Positions 31,996 to 42,530 of a DNA stretch of 64,000 nt are shown piece by piece; within the stretch, counting starts at the first letter, position 1, and each line of letters begins with the position of its first letter. This DNA is from Pezizomycotina sp. ARF18 (taxonomy: Eukaryota > Ascomycota): NCBI GenBank assembly GCA_002224055.1, contig AZLU01000010.1:304409-368408 (forward strand). The letters run 5' to 3'. The notes below the pieces were generated by a model, which ran no database searches, had not been told where the DNA came from, and was given only the letters and a program-made list of their open reading frames with translations. Made by a program: the position numbers and the translations under genes.

Positions 31996-34699
31996 GAAAT
32001 CATTAATATTCTCCCAGTACGCTCCAGAGCTCTCCCAAAGCAAGATAACAATCTCTCATTTTTTGAATATATTGGCTAATTTCCAGTTATTCTGTCCATA
32101 TATAGTAAGCAAGGTGTCGATACTTATGACGCAGCCCAAGTTCCTCCTCTCAATTCCAGAAGGACCCTGGACACCACTCTGCGACCATGGGTAGCAGGCA
32201 GGGATCTATATAAGTTCCTTTTTTTACTATCGAAAACCTGTTTTTTTAAGCAAAGGGGTTTTTTTTTTCTAACTTCTTATACCGCGGGCTTTTTTGCTAA
32301 ACGACATGCAATCCTATATGAAATAGGAGATGCAAATTATTATCAAGGGAATAACGGGGGTTTTTTTTTGTCTTTTTTTTTCAATCAAGGAGTTTTTGTT
32401 TTTTCACGAAAGTTATGTAGCATAATGGATGCGCACTTTTTTCCAAATATCATCAAATACTAAATTCGATGAAGAAAGTTCAGTAAAACTGGCTTTCCCC
32501 AATTAACAAGAAACATTAACAAAATCCACTCTTCCAGACACGTCGTGATATAAATTGTCGTGATATGAATTTCTTGAAGCTTTCTCTCTCAAGATGACAA
32601 ACCGCCTCGTGATATGCAACGTTAACAGCTGGCTTTTGTGTAACCGACGTCTCATCCAGCCTGATGTCATAACGAAAGCAATATTGGACGGTGACCTTGA
32701 GCTATGTATATTTTTATTCTTTCTCATATGTTTTTTTCTCAGATTGGATAGTTTCCTCTCAAACTGACTTTGGCTATATCTTAAGTACTTTATGTCCTTT
32801 ATAAAGAAAAGAAAAAAAAAAAAGAATTTCCCCTAGGCTACTAGAAGTTACTCTTCGCTATTTACAACCACGCTTGCTGTATATCATGCCCAGCCTCTTT
32901 GAAATTCACCAGCAAGGAAGGTATACCACCATCCTATTCAAAAATGTTCATCTGTTGTTAATCTAGCTTTGAGTGCAGTGGCCGTAGATGCTATAAGCAT
33001 CAAAAAATTGAAATATATACCGAGCGCTCGAGCTAGTGTATTATCTGAGCTCTACCCTTACAAATATCCAGACGCATTTATATATAAAGGCACAGTCATG
33101 TTACATTATTTATACACTAGGAACTACTAGTCTAGATATATTGCCTTTACCTTTCGATATCAAACGGGACGCAAGCATTCTTGAATATTTGGGGTAATAT
33201 ATATATACCGTATATGCGATCCCGATATCCTAAAAAAAAAAAAATTTTTTTTTTGAGAAAATGGTGTAGTTAATTTGCATATTCAATAAATATAGCTTAT
33301 AGATATATAGAACAAAAGAAACTGGATCCGGAAAAGCTGAGCTCGAATATGTACAGTATTGATACTAGTATATACAATTCATCCTCTGCCTTTTCCTATT
33401 TTTTTTTTTTTTTTTTTTTCTTTTTTTCTTTTTTTTTTTAACAAAAAAATTTTTTTGCCCATGCGGTCAGAGGAACAGCGGAAGGCTAGTTGTCGCACAA
33501 AATCTCAGTGCCCTATGCCGCATTATATACTTGCTCAAGAGCTCGAGCTCAAGCTCCGGTATAAATATCAATAAATCTGACGTCAGTCTTGAAGCTTCAG
33601 TTACATAAATAAATCATATTGGTTTATTTTTCTAGCTCGATATCCTGCTATATATCAAGGGATCGAAGCATCCAATATGCTGTTTCATGAACATTATTTA
33701 TTGAGCGAAAATTCTGGTTTTTGATTTCAAGCTTCGATATCGTGCAATTATAAAAACGCCATGGAAAGCGTAGCTAAGTATATACAATTCCAGAAAAATA
33801 TGCAAAGATAGCAAAAAAGACTAAAATTAATCCACCGTTATATTTTTTGAAAAATATAGTCCCTAGCTATTGGATCCGAATAGCTAGCGAGCTATAGGTA
33901 GCTACTGCACCTTGGGTAGGGGATTCGTAAAACGTGTGGAAAAGAGTCAGTGAAGTCGTTGTACCTACTTACCAAACATAATCTCATGAAACTGTATGTG
34001 CCTAAATGTATTTCCATTGCGTTTCCGCATTCTTGAAAAAGATGAAGAGAAAAAATAGAAGTAAAGGTGAGCTTGTTATTTAAACAATTTTCGCGATGTC
34101 ATACAACTGACAGCAATAGTAATTGACAAATAAGAAAAAGGCAGTAAAGAAAACACCCTGAAGAAAACCGATTATAACCCAATGAAAAAATATGGATTTG
34201 AGCAAAAAAAGAATAACCTCGAAAGATAAGTAATAGGAAAAGACGGAGGTGACCTTAAACAGTATGAATGGAATAGAGTACAGAGAAACAGAGAATAGTA
34301 GCGTGATGTATACCTCATAAGCAGGAAGATAAAAGAATGCAGATGAAAAAGTGAAACCCCGTGATCCTCAAGAAGCGATAGAAGGAAAAAGACAAACGCT
34401 GAGAAGTCCCTCCAAGGAAAGAACAATAATCATAAGAAAAAAATCCCCATACATTAATGTCTAAAGAATGAGAGAAGAGTTAAAAATCAACAAGAGTGCG
34501 TAACCAGCCGTGGATTAAAATAAAAATAAAGGCCGTGTTGTGTTTTAAAAAGAACCCCTCTCCGGTCGAAATAAAATGAACTCCCAAGGAAAAAAGAATT
34601 TATAAAAAAAAAGTGAAAGCCGGAACGATATCAACTTTGTTAAAAGAAAGGTTGTAGAAAGCTAGGTGTCATGAATCATGGCAATATTGATGAGATGAT
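31996..34699. other. Intergenic, AT-rich, no gene seen
   Basis: Between a plus-strand stop and a minus-strand stop. T and A runs lie at 32213-32395, 32808-32824 and 33398-33442. Around 33.0-33.9 kb it is rich in TATA, CTAG and GAGCTC-like short palindromes. Short open frames only. Confidence 0.45.
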
Positions 34700-35557
34700 T
34701 CATTTCTTAGCGGGGCGGCCGCGCTTCTTTCCATCGGTGCCCTTCATCTGCTTGGTTCCAGCAGCCTATGAGTAATTTCAGGTAATGTTAGCTTTATTCA
34801 TCGTAAATATATGTAGCATTGAAAAAAAAATTTTTTTTAATGATATATATGGTCCACGCAAGCTGCTAACTGCGCTTGCTGGTACCATTCCAAAATTTTG
34901 AAGCACTTTCGCGAAACCGGAGATATATATATGCAGCTTTTTCTTGGACGAGAACCGAAGGAGCGCAATGAAACTAAAAAGTGGGAAGGGGATGCGAGAA
35001 AAAAAAATATTGGAGCGCTTTCGGTAAAATTCAAAAGCACAACAAAACAAAAATAAAATGAAAAACCAAAACAAAACAAAAAATGTGATAAAAAGGGCAA
35101 GAAAAAAAGGAGCAGGAAAAGAAATAATAATAGAAAAAAGCGTTCAAGAGCTTACCTTCTTGGCAGGATTCTTGGTGACGGCGCCTTCTGCCTTCTTTAC
35201 TGCGCCTTCGACCTTATCTTTGACGGTAGTCTTGCGCTTGGGGGGGCAGCAGTCTTAGCTTAGGAGCCGCCGCAGTCTTAGTTTTGGTGACCTTCTTAAT
35301 ACCGCGACCGCGACCCTACAAAAGCAAAAAAAAAAAAAATAACGTGATTAGCAAGAGCTGAAAAGCAAACTAGAAACTTCCCACTGCGAATCCCACCAAG
35401 CCGGAAATAATCGCACAATTTCATCTAGAATGCGATGAACAAAGAATAGTGAATGACTTACAGTAGTAGCAAAGGTTGTGCTGCTGTAGAGATCAGGTTG
35501 CTTCCTGTCACGGCCAGAGCGGCGCGGAGTGGCGGTGGAAGGTTTGGTGGCAGCCAT
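34700..35557 (-). CDS. Small AT-hook (HMGA-like) DNA-binding protein
   Basis: Three exons: 35462-35557 (MAATKPSTATPRRSGRDRKQ ... FATT), 35156-35315 and 34700-34765. Exon 2 starts GRGRGIKKVTKTKTAAAPK and ends KKAEGAVTKNPAKK; exon 3 encodes AAGTKQMKGTDGKKRGRPAK plus a final K before TGA. KKRGRP is a canonical AT-hook core and GRGRG may be a second. The product would be 107 residues, Lys/Ala/Pro-rich, without a folded domain, and likely binds the minor groove of AT-rich DNA in the nucleus. Exon 2 is 160 bases where 162 are needed. One G is missing in a GG pair (near 35260) and one C in the C run at about 35240; restoring both gives a continuous KRKTTVKDKVEGAV reading. Exons 1 and 3 are exact multiples of three. 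Confidence 0.8.
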
Positions 35558-36358
35558 TTCAATGTTCGGGTTTTTTTGTTGAAGATGGGGGATTTCGGGA
35601 AAGGACTTCTTTCTTTCGAAAGGAAAGTTGAAAAAAGGACGATAAGATGCGATAAGCTTCGATGACTTCGAGATCAGTATAAATTGCTAGATAATCTTTA
35701 TACCGACAACGAGATGGGAGAGAATGCTTGATTGATCGAGAGATGAAGTTTTTAATTCTTGAAAGAAGAAAAGGAGTTTTCGAAGGATTGTTGTTGTGAG
35801 GGGAAAAGAAAAAAAAAGAAGAGAAAGAAAAATTGTTTTTGCGACTTATTTAAATAATAATAAAGAAAAAGAAAAAGAAAAGAAAAAAGAATGGGACGTT
35901 AGTGGGGGACGGTCAAAAATAAATAAATAAATAAATCGAATAAGAGAGGGAAATAAAAATAAAATTAAAAAAAAAAAATGGCTGGGTGACGACCGGCTGC
36001 TTCTGCTTTTGAACTCGTGGTCCCCTCCCTCCCTTTTTTATTATTTTTGATACTGCTTTTTTTTCGCCCTTTTCCTTCTCACACACTTATTTGATTATTT
36101 CCTTTCGAGATTGCTGTGATAAATTAAATAAATACGTAGGTAAAAATTGGATAGGTAGAAAGATAAATCAATGAGCTGAAGATGTATAGGAAAATGTAAT
36201 GAATTTGTCAGAAAGGAAAGTGGTGGAATGAGCTTGCGCGGAAAGAAAGGTGACTCTGTGGTGAGTTGGAAAAAAATCCTTCGTCCTCTTTCTTTTTTTC
36301 CCCTCGATGTTTCTCACCCTCTCTAGTGGTGTGAAGTGCAGAGAAAAATAAAACAATA

Positions 36359-36392
<34 letters not shown>

Positions 36393-38548
36393 GAAAGAAT
36401 AATAGAAAGAATATAATAACAATAGAAAGAGAATTAATTCACACACACACACACAGCTTTTGGTAAAAATAAAGACCAGCGGCCCTACATGAAACCTGCA
36501 TGACCAGAAAGCAGCAATGGCGAAACTCTATTCTCGTCCCTTTCCTTTCTTTCTTTCTTTCCTTTTCTTTTACCACCACCCCACCCTTCCACCGTCAAAC
36601 CCACGTTAGAGAGATAAACGGGCAGTTGACAGGCATTAGCGGAGGTGTGTCCAGCTCCGCACTTCTCTGCGATCTCTGCCAGATCTTTGAGCCTCGGAAG
36701 AGAAAAAGACCATTGGTGAGCAGGTGAGAGAGCAGCCCAGCTTTTTGTTGACCTCCATTTTTGCCATATAGTTGAATTTCTCAAAATCCTCTTGCTATGG
36801 CTTCATAGATAAATGATGTGAATTGCATCTTCCGGCAGGAACGAAAATCACGAAGCAGACAGGCCTTAAGCCCAAAGGGAACCAATGTCAACGAGTATCA
36901 AAGGCACGATTGCGCGACATGCGTTAACCCAGTCAGCCCTCTTCGAACCGAGAGGGCTGTGTATTTTGATTGTTTGACCAGGCCTCGTTCTCGAGCTTTC
37001 TAACACATCGCCATCCAAGACAAGCTCAACAGTCATCAGCGCAAGTTTTTTCCATTCGAAAAGGCATACAATGCAATAAATATCTTTACTGTTATTATAA
37101 AAAACTTTTATATATATGTAAAAGAGGTCTAAACAAGAAACGGAAGGACAATTACACAATGGAGAATAAAAAAAAAAAGAACGGGAAATTTTTTTTTAAT
37201 GGGTTGTGCGTATCTTCCCCGCTTTTTTTTTTTTTTTTTTTTTTTTCAACACACCCTTTGTGAGGGATTCGTTCGAGACGGTTGCCACGTCGCAACACTG
37301 CAAAACTGCAAAAATAAAATCCAATCTGAACCCTCCCTCGCGGAAGGGATTATTATTATTATTATTATTATTATTATTGAAATTCTGCTGACTCGATCGA
37401 GCTTGCGTTAAGATATGAACCCGTTCGTTTTCGTTCTATATATTGGCCTCAATAATTTTTCCCTTGATGTTGTTTATCGTTATCGACTTTTTTTTTTGTG
37501 TCGCTGATTTCGCAAGCCTTCTCCGTCGCTTATTCGATGAATTCCTTTGGACAATATCACGAGCTTTTTCCCCGAAAACCCCTTGTGCTTCTGTTTGAGA
37601 TTATATTGAGGCGAATAAATATTCTTTCTCTGTACTGAACTATTTGCTCTTCGTTGTTCTCTTGACATTAGAAATTTAAGGCGTAGCTGAAGTTGATGGT
37701 TATTAGCTTCTCCTTTCCCTGTTCTCACAGTTTTTGACCAAAAAAAAAAAGTAGGAAGGAAACAAGAAGATCAGAATATATTTCTGCTTTGGCCTGTTTT
37801 TCGACATATATATATTATTATATTCACACATGTATTTACCGAATAACTTAAGATTTCCCTCGTTCTTTCTTTTGTTTCTTCCTATTTTTCCTATTTTTCT
37901 TTTTCTTTATGTAATTGTTTTTTGTTTCGTTTTGCGTTCGCGAGAGATCACGAGAATACCAAAACAGAGTAAGCATACAAGAAAAGAAAAAGAAAAAGAA
38001 AAAAAAAAGCTTTTTCTCTCATATATCCCTTCCTTGGTAGTAGAGAAGCTAGGCAAGAAACAAATTTCTGCCTCAATTCGGCAACCTTAAGGAGAAGGTC
38101 TCCAGAACACAGAAACGTGATGCTTTTTTTTTTTTTTTTTTTTTTTTTGCGTTGGCGTGCTTGAGGAGGCAAGCCTTTTAAGTCTTTAAGAAAAGGTAGA
38201 GAAAAATTAGAACGCTTTTCAATGTACAAAGTTTTTTGTAACGGGAGTCGTGATCGCAGAAAGTCGTTCGATAAGATCATTGTTTCACAAGCCATCAGCT
38301 CTCTTCCATCTCACTCTCCCCATCTCTCTCTCCACATCTCTCTGCCTCTTTTTTAATTCTTATCTTGTTTGGTCTATCCTCTTCATCAACACCATTTGCT
38401 AGGGGTTCTATTTATGGATGGATGGATGTCACAAAGATAGAAAATGATCAAATATGATTAACTCTGTAAATGTTTGGCCGAGAATGACGGTAAACCATGG
38501 AGGGAGTGACTTCACTAAAAGTCGTTCGTGATCATGATCTTCTCAAAT
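35558..38548. other. Intergenic with many simple repeats
   Basis: The first kilobase is the likely promoter of the AT-hook gene (purine-rich to 35950). Simple repeats: (TAA)n at 36358-36391, (CA)n at 36443-36455, T run 37223-37246, (TTA)n 37349-37379, T run 38124-38148, (GGAT)n 38415-38428. A 99-codon minus-strand frame at 36485-36784 (KDLAEIAEKCGAGHTSANAC) reads protein-like but has no supporting neighbours. Confidence 0.5.
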
Positions 38549-39179
38549 TGAGATTTAAAATCGGGACTTGATATTTTGGAACCCCATTTATTATATCAGG
38601 AACCCCCCCCCCCCAAAAAAAAAAAATTTAAAATAAAACATGTGTTTATACCCTACAAACGTATCTTCTATCCCCCGAAATATTTATTATATTTCTTACC
38701 TTCTGCTCCACCGTATAGTAGCCTTTACCTCATGGTACTGTGACGCCTCCCACGGCTTTCTATGGCCTCTGCTGCTGCTGCTCTCCTATGGTCTCAGCTA
38801 TTGCTATTCTTCCTTGGCCTATGCTACTCTCGCATGGCGTTCACTACTCCCCTATAGCGTCCATTACTATTTTAGGGCTTTAAATGCTCTGTATTAGCTG
38901 TATACCTGATTAAAGACAGCTACGATAGGTAGTCAAAGACTATAAAGAATTAACAGACGCTATGGGAGAGCAGCAGCAGTAGCAGTAAAGGCTATGGGAG
39001 GCCGTGGGAGGCGTCATAGAATCGTAAAAATAATAATAATAATAATAAAAAGAGGCTATTACACCGTGGAACAAAGGAAAGAGGCAAATCTTGAGAGATA
39101 CTTATACCGCGATATAGTTTTGGGAGGTCCTAAAATAACAAATTGGGGTCCCGAAATATCAAGTCCTTTTTAAATTTCA
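38549..39179. mobile_element. Foldback (inverted-repeat) element, MITE-like, about 630 bases
   Basis: The two halves are inverted copies. Left end TGAGATTTAAAATCGGGACT matches the complement of the right end (TGAAATTTAAAAAGGACT); then GACTTGATATTTyGG.ACCCCA; and inside, TGACGCCTCCCACGG (38741) against its complement at 39002-39016, followed by a shared CTGCTGCTGCTCTC stretch. Arms are roughly 250-300 bases with a short central spacer. There is no open frame, so the element is non-autonomous. A clear target-site duplication is not visible. A C run (38603-38614) and an (ATA)n run (39030-39050) have expanded in the arms. Confidence 0.8.
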
Positions 39180-40083
39180 ACATGCAGTGGCATGGTTATA
39201 TCGTTTAGGAGTAAGTTGAGTAAAAGCTATAGCTATTGAATGAATTACTTCGCTCTAGCCGAGTCACCTTCCATAAAAAAAAATTCACCAACACAGTTAG
39301 AATAATATAACACTATAGCTACTAAGTAGATTTCAGTGAGATGCGTGAAGACAAATTTTCGTGAAGACAAATTTCCCACTAGTTCTTGTATTTTCTCCTC
39401 GAGACTTAAAGATATCCTCATTTTATCAAATTCTTCCAAGAGAAACAAGAAGAGGAAGGTGAACTTTTATTAGTTGTGACCTTGGTCAACTCGTTACGAA
39501 AGAAACGCGGTGCTTATATTGATGTTTATTCCAAAGAAAAAAAACATAAGTAATCGAATATGGATCTTGCTTATGAATACGAACTCATTATATATCAGGC
39601 ATTCAATTTCTCCGAGAGGAACCGTACATCCTTCAAGAAGCATCGTTCTCCTCTGACTATTGTCCTCTTCGACTTCCCATGCTCTATCCGAGATATGATA
39701 GTGCTTCCACGAAACCCTTAAGGTTCCGGGGGACCTAAATAAAAGGAATCCGCCTAAGTGATCCCCACATTTCTGAGAAATCGATCTTTGGTATCGAACC
39801 TCCTTCTCTTCTAAGCGACTGATGACGCGTAAAAAATATCTGCATGGGAAAGATGTTAGCAAATACTTCTTCAACACAGATAATAAAAGATAAATGAAGC
39901 ACACGATGTACCAAGCCGATAGATCGAGGTAATCTATAGGATCCTTGGAAAAGCGGACAAGAAATTCAACATTTAATACACGAGAAAAAGAAGAAGAGGT
40001 CTTCAATAGAGGCACACAATTAAGTAAGATGACGAGGAGATCGTTATGACTAACCGGAATCTTCTTTGTTGCTGTTTTGAGTA
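39180..40083. other. Intergenic, includes a small direct duplication
   Basis: A 15-base direct duplication (GTGAAGACAAATTT) lies at 39344-39376. A 199-codon minus-strand open frame (39494-40093) has mixed, AT-driven composition (long Leu/Ile/Phe tail) and no motif; I do not call it. Confidence 0.4.
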
Positions 40084-41009
40084 TCAGTACCATGGCGAGG
40101 ATTTGTTTTGCTTGTTATAATAAATCCGAAGTCTATCTTTCTGGGCTTCTATCTTGCCTTTCTTGGCCTGCTGAGGTTCTTCGACGCTATCATCAGTAGC
40201 CTTCGACCTAGTAGCGGAGCCCGCTTGGTGGCGGTAGCCTTGCCCTGCCCTTACCCTTCGGCTCTTTGTCATTTCCGTTGGTCGCCTTAGACCTGGCAGC
40301 GGTAGCCCTGCCCTTACCCCTGGATTGCTGAGGTTCGTCGGTCTTAATCAGCCTACGCTTCACGGGAGCTTTATAGTTCGCCTTGGCTGTCTTAGGCGTA
40401 GCAGCGGCTTTCTTGGGCTGAGCAGTCGCTTTGGTCTTCTTGGGCTGAGGTTCCTCATCGTTATTATCTTCTGCGGCGGCCATGGGGATGTTAGGAGCTG
40501 TAAATAGACGAAACAACAATCCGAGTATAGTACGAGGATGTGACAAGCTAGCTAGTCCCATTATTTTCATCATAGAAAGACAATACAGTTTGCGGACGAT
40601 GCTAGACAATCAAGAAAGCAAAAACAAATGGGAACTCACTGAGGCTACTGTATGCCGGAGTCATAAACATCGATATCGGGAATATGTACATCGTCGTATT
40701 GGCTGGATCTATATCGAGAACATCGACCTCATAGTCCGCTTTTCGGTTCATATCGACGTCATGGTCGACTCTTGGATCAATATGCGAGATTGGATATAGG
40801 AATTTTAAGCTAACGAGATAATATACCGTAAACAAAGGAGGTTAGTAGCTGAATGAATACAGATATTTTCTTGAAAAAAGAACGACTTGCAGAGTAACAG
40901 ATTATATGCAAATAGACGCAAACTCAAAGATCCCGGTCGATGAAATACAGCAGAGCAGCTATACGAAGGACGAAGAAACATCGGCCGACTTACACATATC
41001 AAGAAGCAT
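40084..41009 (-). CDS. Short paralogue of the giant gene's basic C-terminal modules
   Basis: A short first exon (MLLDM, 40994-41009, GTAAGT donor) can be followed by an acidic exon at about 40640-40825 (SHIDPRVDHDVDMNRKADYE) and a basic exon from about 40500: MAAAEDNNDEEPQPKKTKAT, AQPKKAAATPKTAKANYKAP, VKRRLIKTDEPQQSRGKGR and, after a one-base change, ATRSKATDDSVEEPQQAKKG. The last parts align with the 8.3-8.7 kb modules of the giant gene (EEPRPKKAKGVAQPKKAAAK, VKRRLTK, ESVEELQQAKNG). It is either a small separate gene or a truncated duplicate. AP/K-rich sequence like this is typical of histone H1-like tails; nucleic-acid binding is inference. Confidence 0.45.
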
Positions 41010-41432
41010 GAAAATTACCCTTGAGCTCTTCTGAAAAAGGATTGGATTCATAAGCAGGATTTGCAAGACTATGTTTATGGCTGGAGGAAATGGGATTCTG
41101 CGGCCTTGAGATAGGGAGCAGTTTATGATCGATAGAGGAGAGAAGTCTAGAAGAAATTGGCCTTGGGTGGTTGTTTTTTGTTCTATGTAGTAACCAATAT
41201 CTTCATTAGCTAGCTAATTACAAGAAGAATAAGAAGACGAAGAAGTTTACAATAGTAAAAAGAATATAAGATATAAACAAACATTCTCCACAAGTCTCTC
41301 TCCTTCCATACATTTGGCAACTTAGGAGTTTTCCAGATCTATCTCCCATCTCCGTGTATCTAGAATCTCCCACAACCTTCTACCCGAATCCGGAAATGTT
41401 CTAGAAAAAGAAGGGAAAAGGGAATTAATTAT

Positions 41433-42150
41433 ATGCCAAGCCTTATTACCTTATTTTCTGCCCCGCTATTAAAAAAAAAAAAAAAAAAAAAAAAATATCG
41501 GGGAAGCCCCACCGCCGATACCGCCTAAAAATAAACATTTCGAGCATCACGGCTTTTTTAAATCGCGATCAGGCAGCCAATGTCAAAGTCATCTCTACGC
41601 GTCCCGCAACGTACCCTTCAGCTCCGTTAAAGCTGTTTGCGTCATTGGGCGAGGAACGAGCCCATTCTTACTGGGCTCCACTTCGAAAAAAAAAAGGGGA
41701 AAAATCTATCACGTGACCTGGCCGGAGGTCAGGTACGTGATTTCAGTCAACCTCTGCTTTGACCCTCCGCCGCCCGAGGCACGAGGGCGCGGATACTGCA
41801 TTGCCTCTGCCTGAGGGAGTCAGTCTGAGGGGGGCGTGGGGGGAAGGAACGACCCCCAGTATGTAATAATTTATACTATTATAGCGTATAAAATATATAA
41901 AAAAACACTAGCTATTACTACTGCCCGCCATCAACACTACTGCCAGGCGCTACTACTGCCTTGGGTCTGGGGGCAGCCCTCCAGCCATGCATCTACAATA
42001 TTTTAGACAGCTACTAGCATAGCAAACCTCGCCCATTTTGGTACACGGAACCATGGCTATCCCTTGTATATATATATCCAGATATTCTTCTTTCTCTTCA
42101 AAGAAATCTCGTTTCTGTGCATGTTATCACTGTTAATCCCTTTTCCTTTT
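41433..42150 (+). repeat. Diverged copy of the PLP2 upstream region, split by an insert
   Basis: 41433-41641 aligns with 48962-49168: ATGCCAAGC, TTTTCTGCCC, an A run, GCCCCACC..CCGATACyGCC, TAAAAATAAA, CATCACGGCT, CAGGCAGCCAA, CGCGTyCCGCAA and AAAGCTG are shared in order. 42055-42150 then aligns with 49170-49260 (TATATATAT ... TTATCACyGT). Between them, 41642-42054 is about 410 bases without a counterpart, rich in CACGTGACC, GGGGG and TACTACTGCC. Confidence 0.7.
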
Positions 42151-42169
42151 CTAGTCCCACCTCTCCGCA

Positions 42170-42530
42170 GTCACGGCCCTGCTGACGCCACCGCTAGCCC
42201 GGCAATGACGCTCTCCACCACGCATTAGTCTCGCAGGTTGTTCGGCGCGCTGCTCTTCGTGCGCGCCGTGGTGACCTCTCCGGGAGGTCTCCGGGAGGAC
42301 GTTCTGTGACGAGGTCACCAGGGCGCGCGGCTACTCTGACGTCCCCACGGCTGCTGTTGCCGACGGAGGTTGACCGTCCCGGGGATGGGAGCTGGAGCAG
42401 CTGAAGCGCGTCCTGCTGTTCGTGATGAACGTTTCGTTCGTTGGGGATACGTCGATGCGGGCGTGCGCGGCGAACATGAAGGAGGGACGCTTTAACTTGC
42501 AACGCCGACAGGTGTTTTGAGCGGAGTTGC
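42170..42530. other. GC-rich island, possible broken coding sequence
   Basis: A sharply GC-rich block in AT-rich surroundings, placed after the copied PLP2 upstream region just as a gene would be. Plus-strand frames give LEQLKRVLLFVMNVSFVGDT and RACAANMKEGRFNLQRRQVF, ending in TGA at about 42520. The minus strand is open for 102 Arg-rich codons, probably a shadow. It does not resemble PLP2. Product unknown. Confidence 0.35.

Noticed and set aside
39494-40093. 199-residue open frame on the minus strand
   Set aside because: AT-driven composition, no motif, and it overlaps the 3' end of the neighbouring paralogue; possible but unsupported.
42194-42502. 102-residue Arg-rich frame on the minus strand
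   Set aside because: A typical shadow in GC-rich DNA; the plus strand reads more protein-like in the same block.
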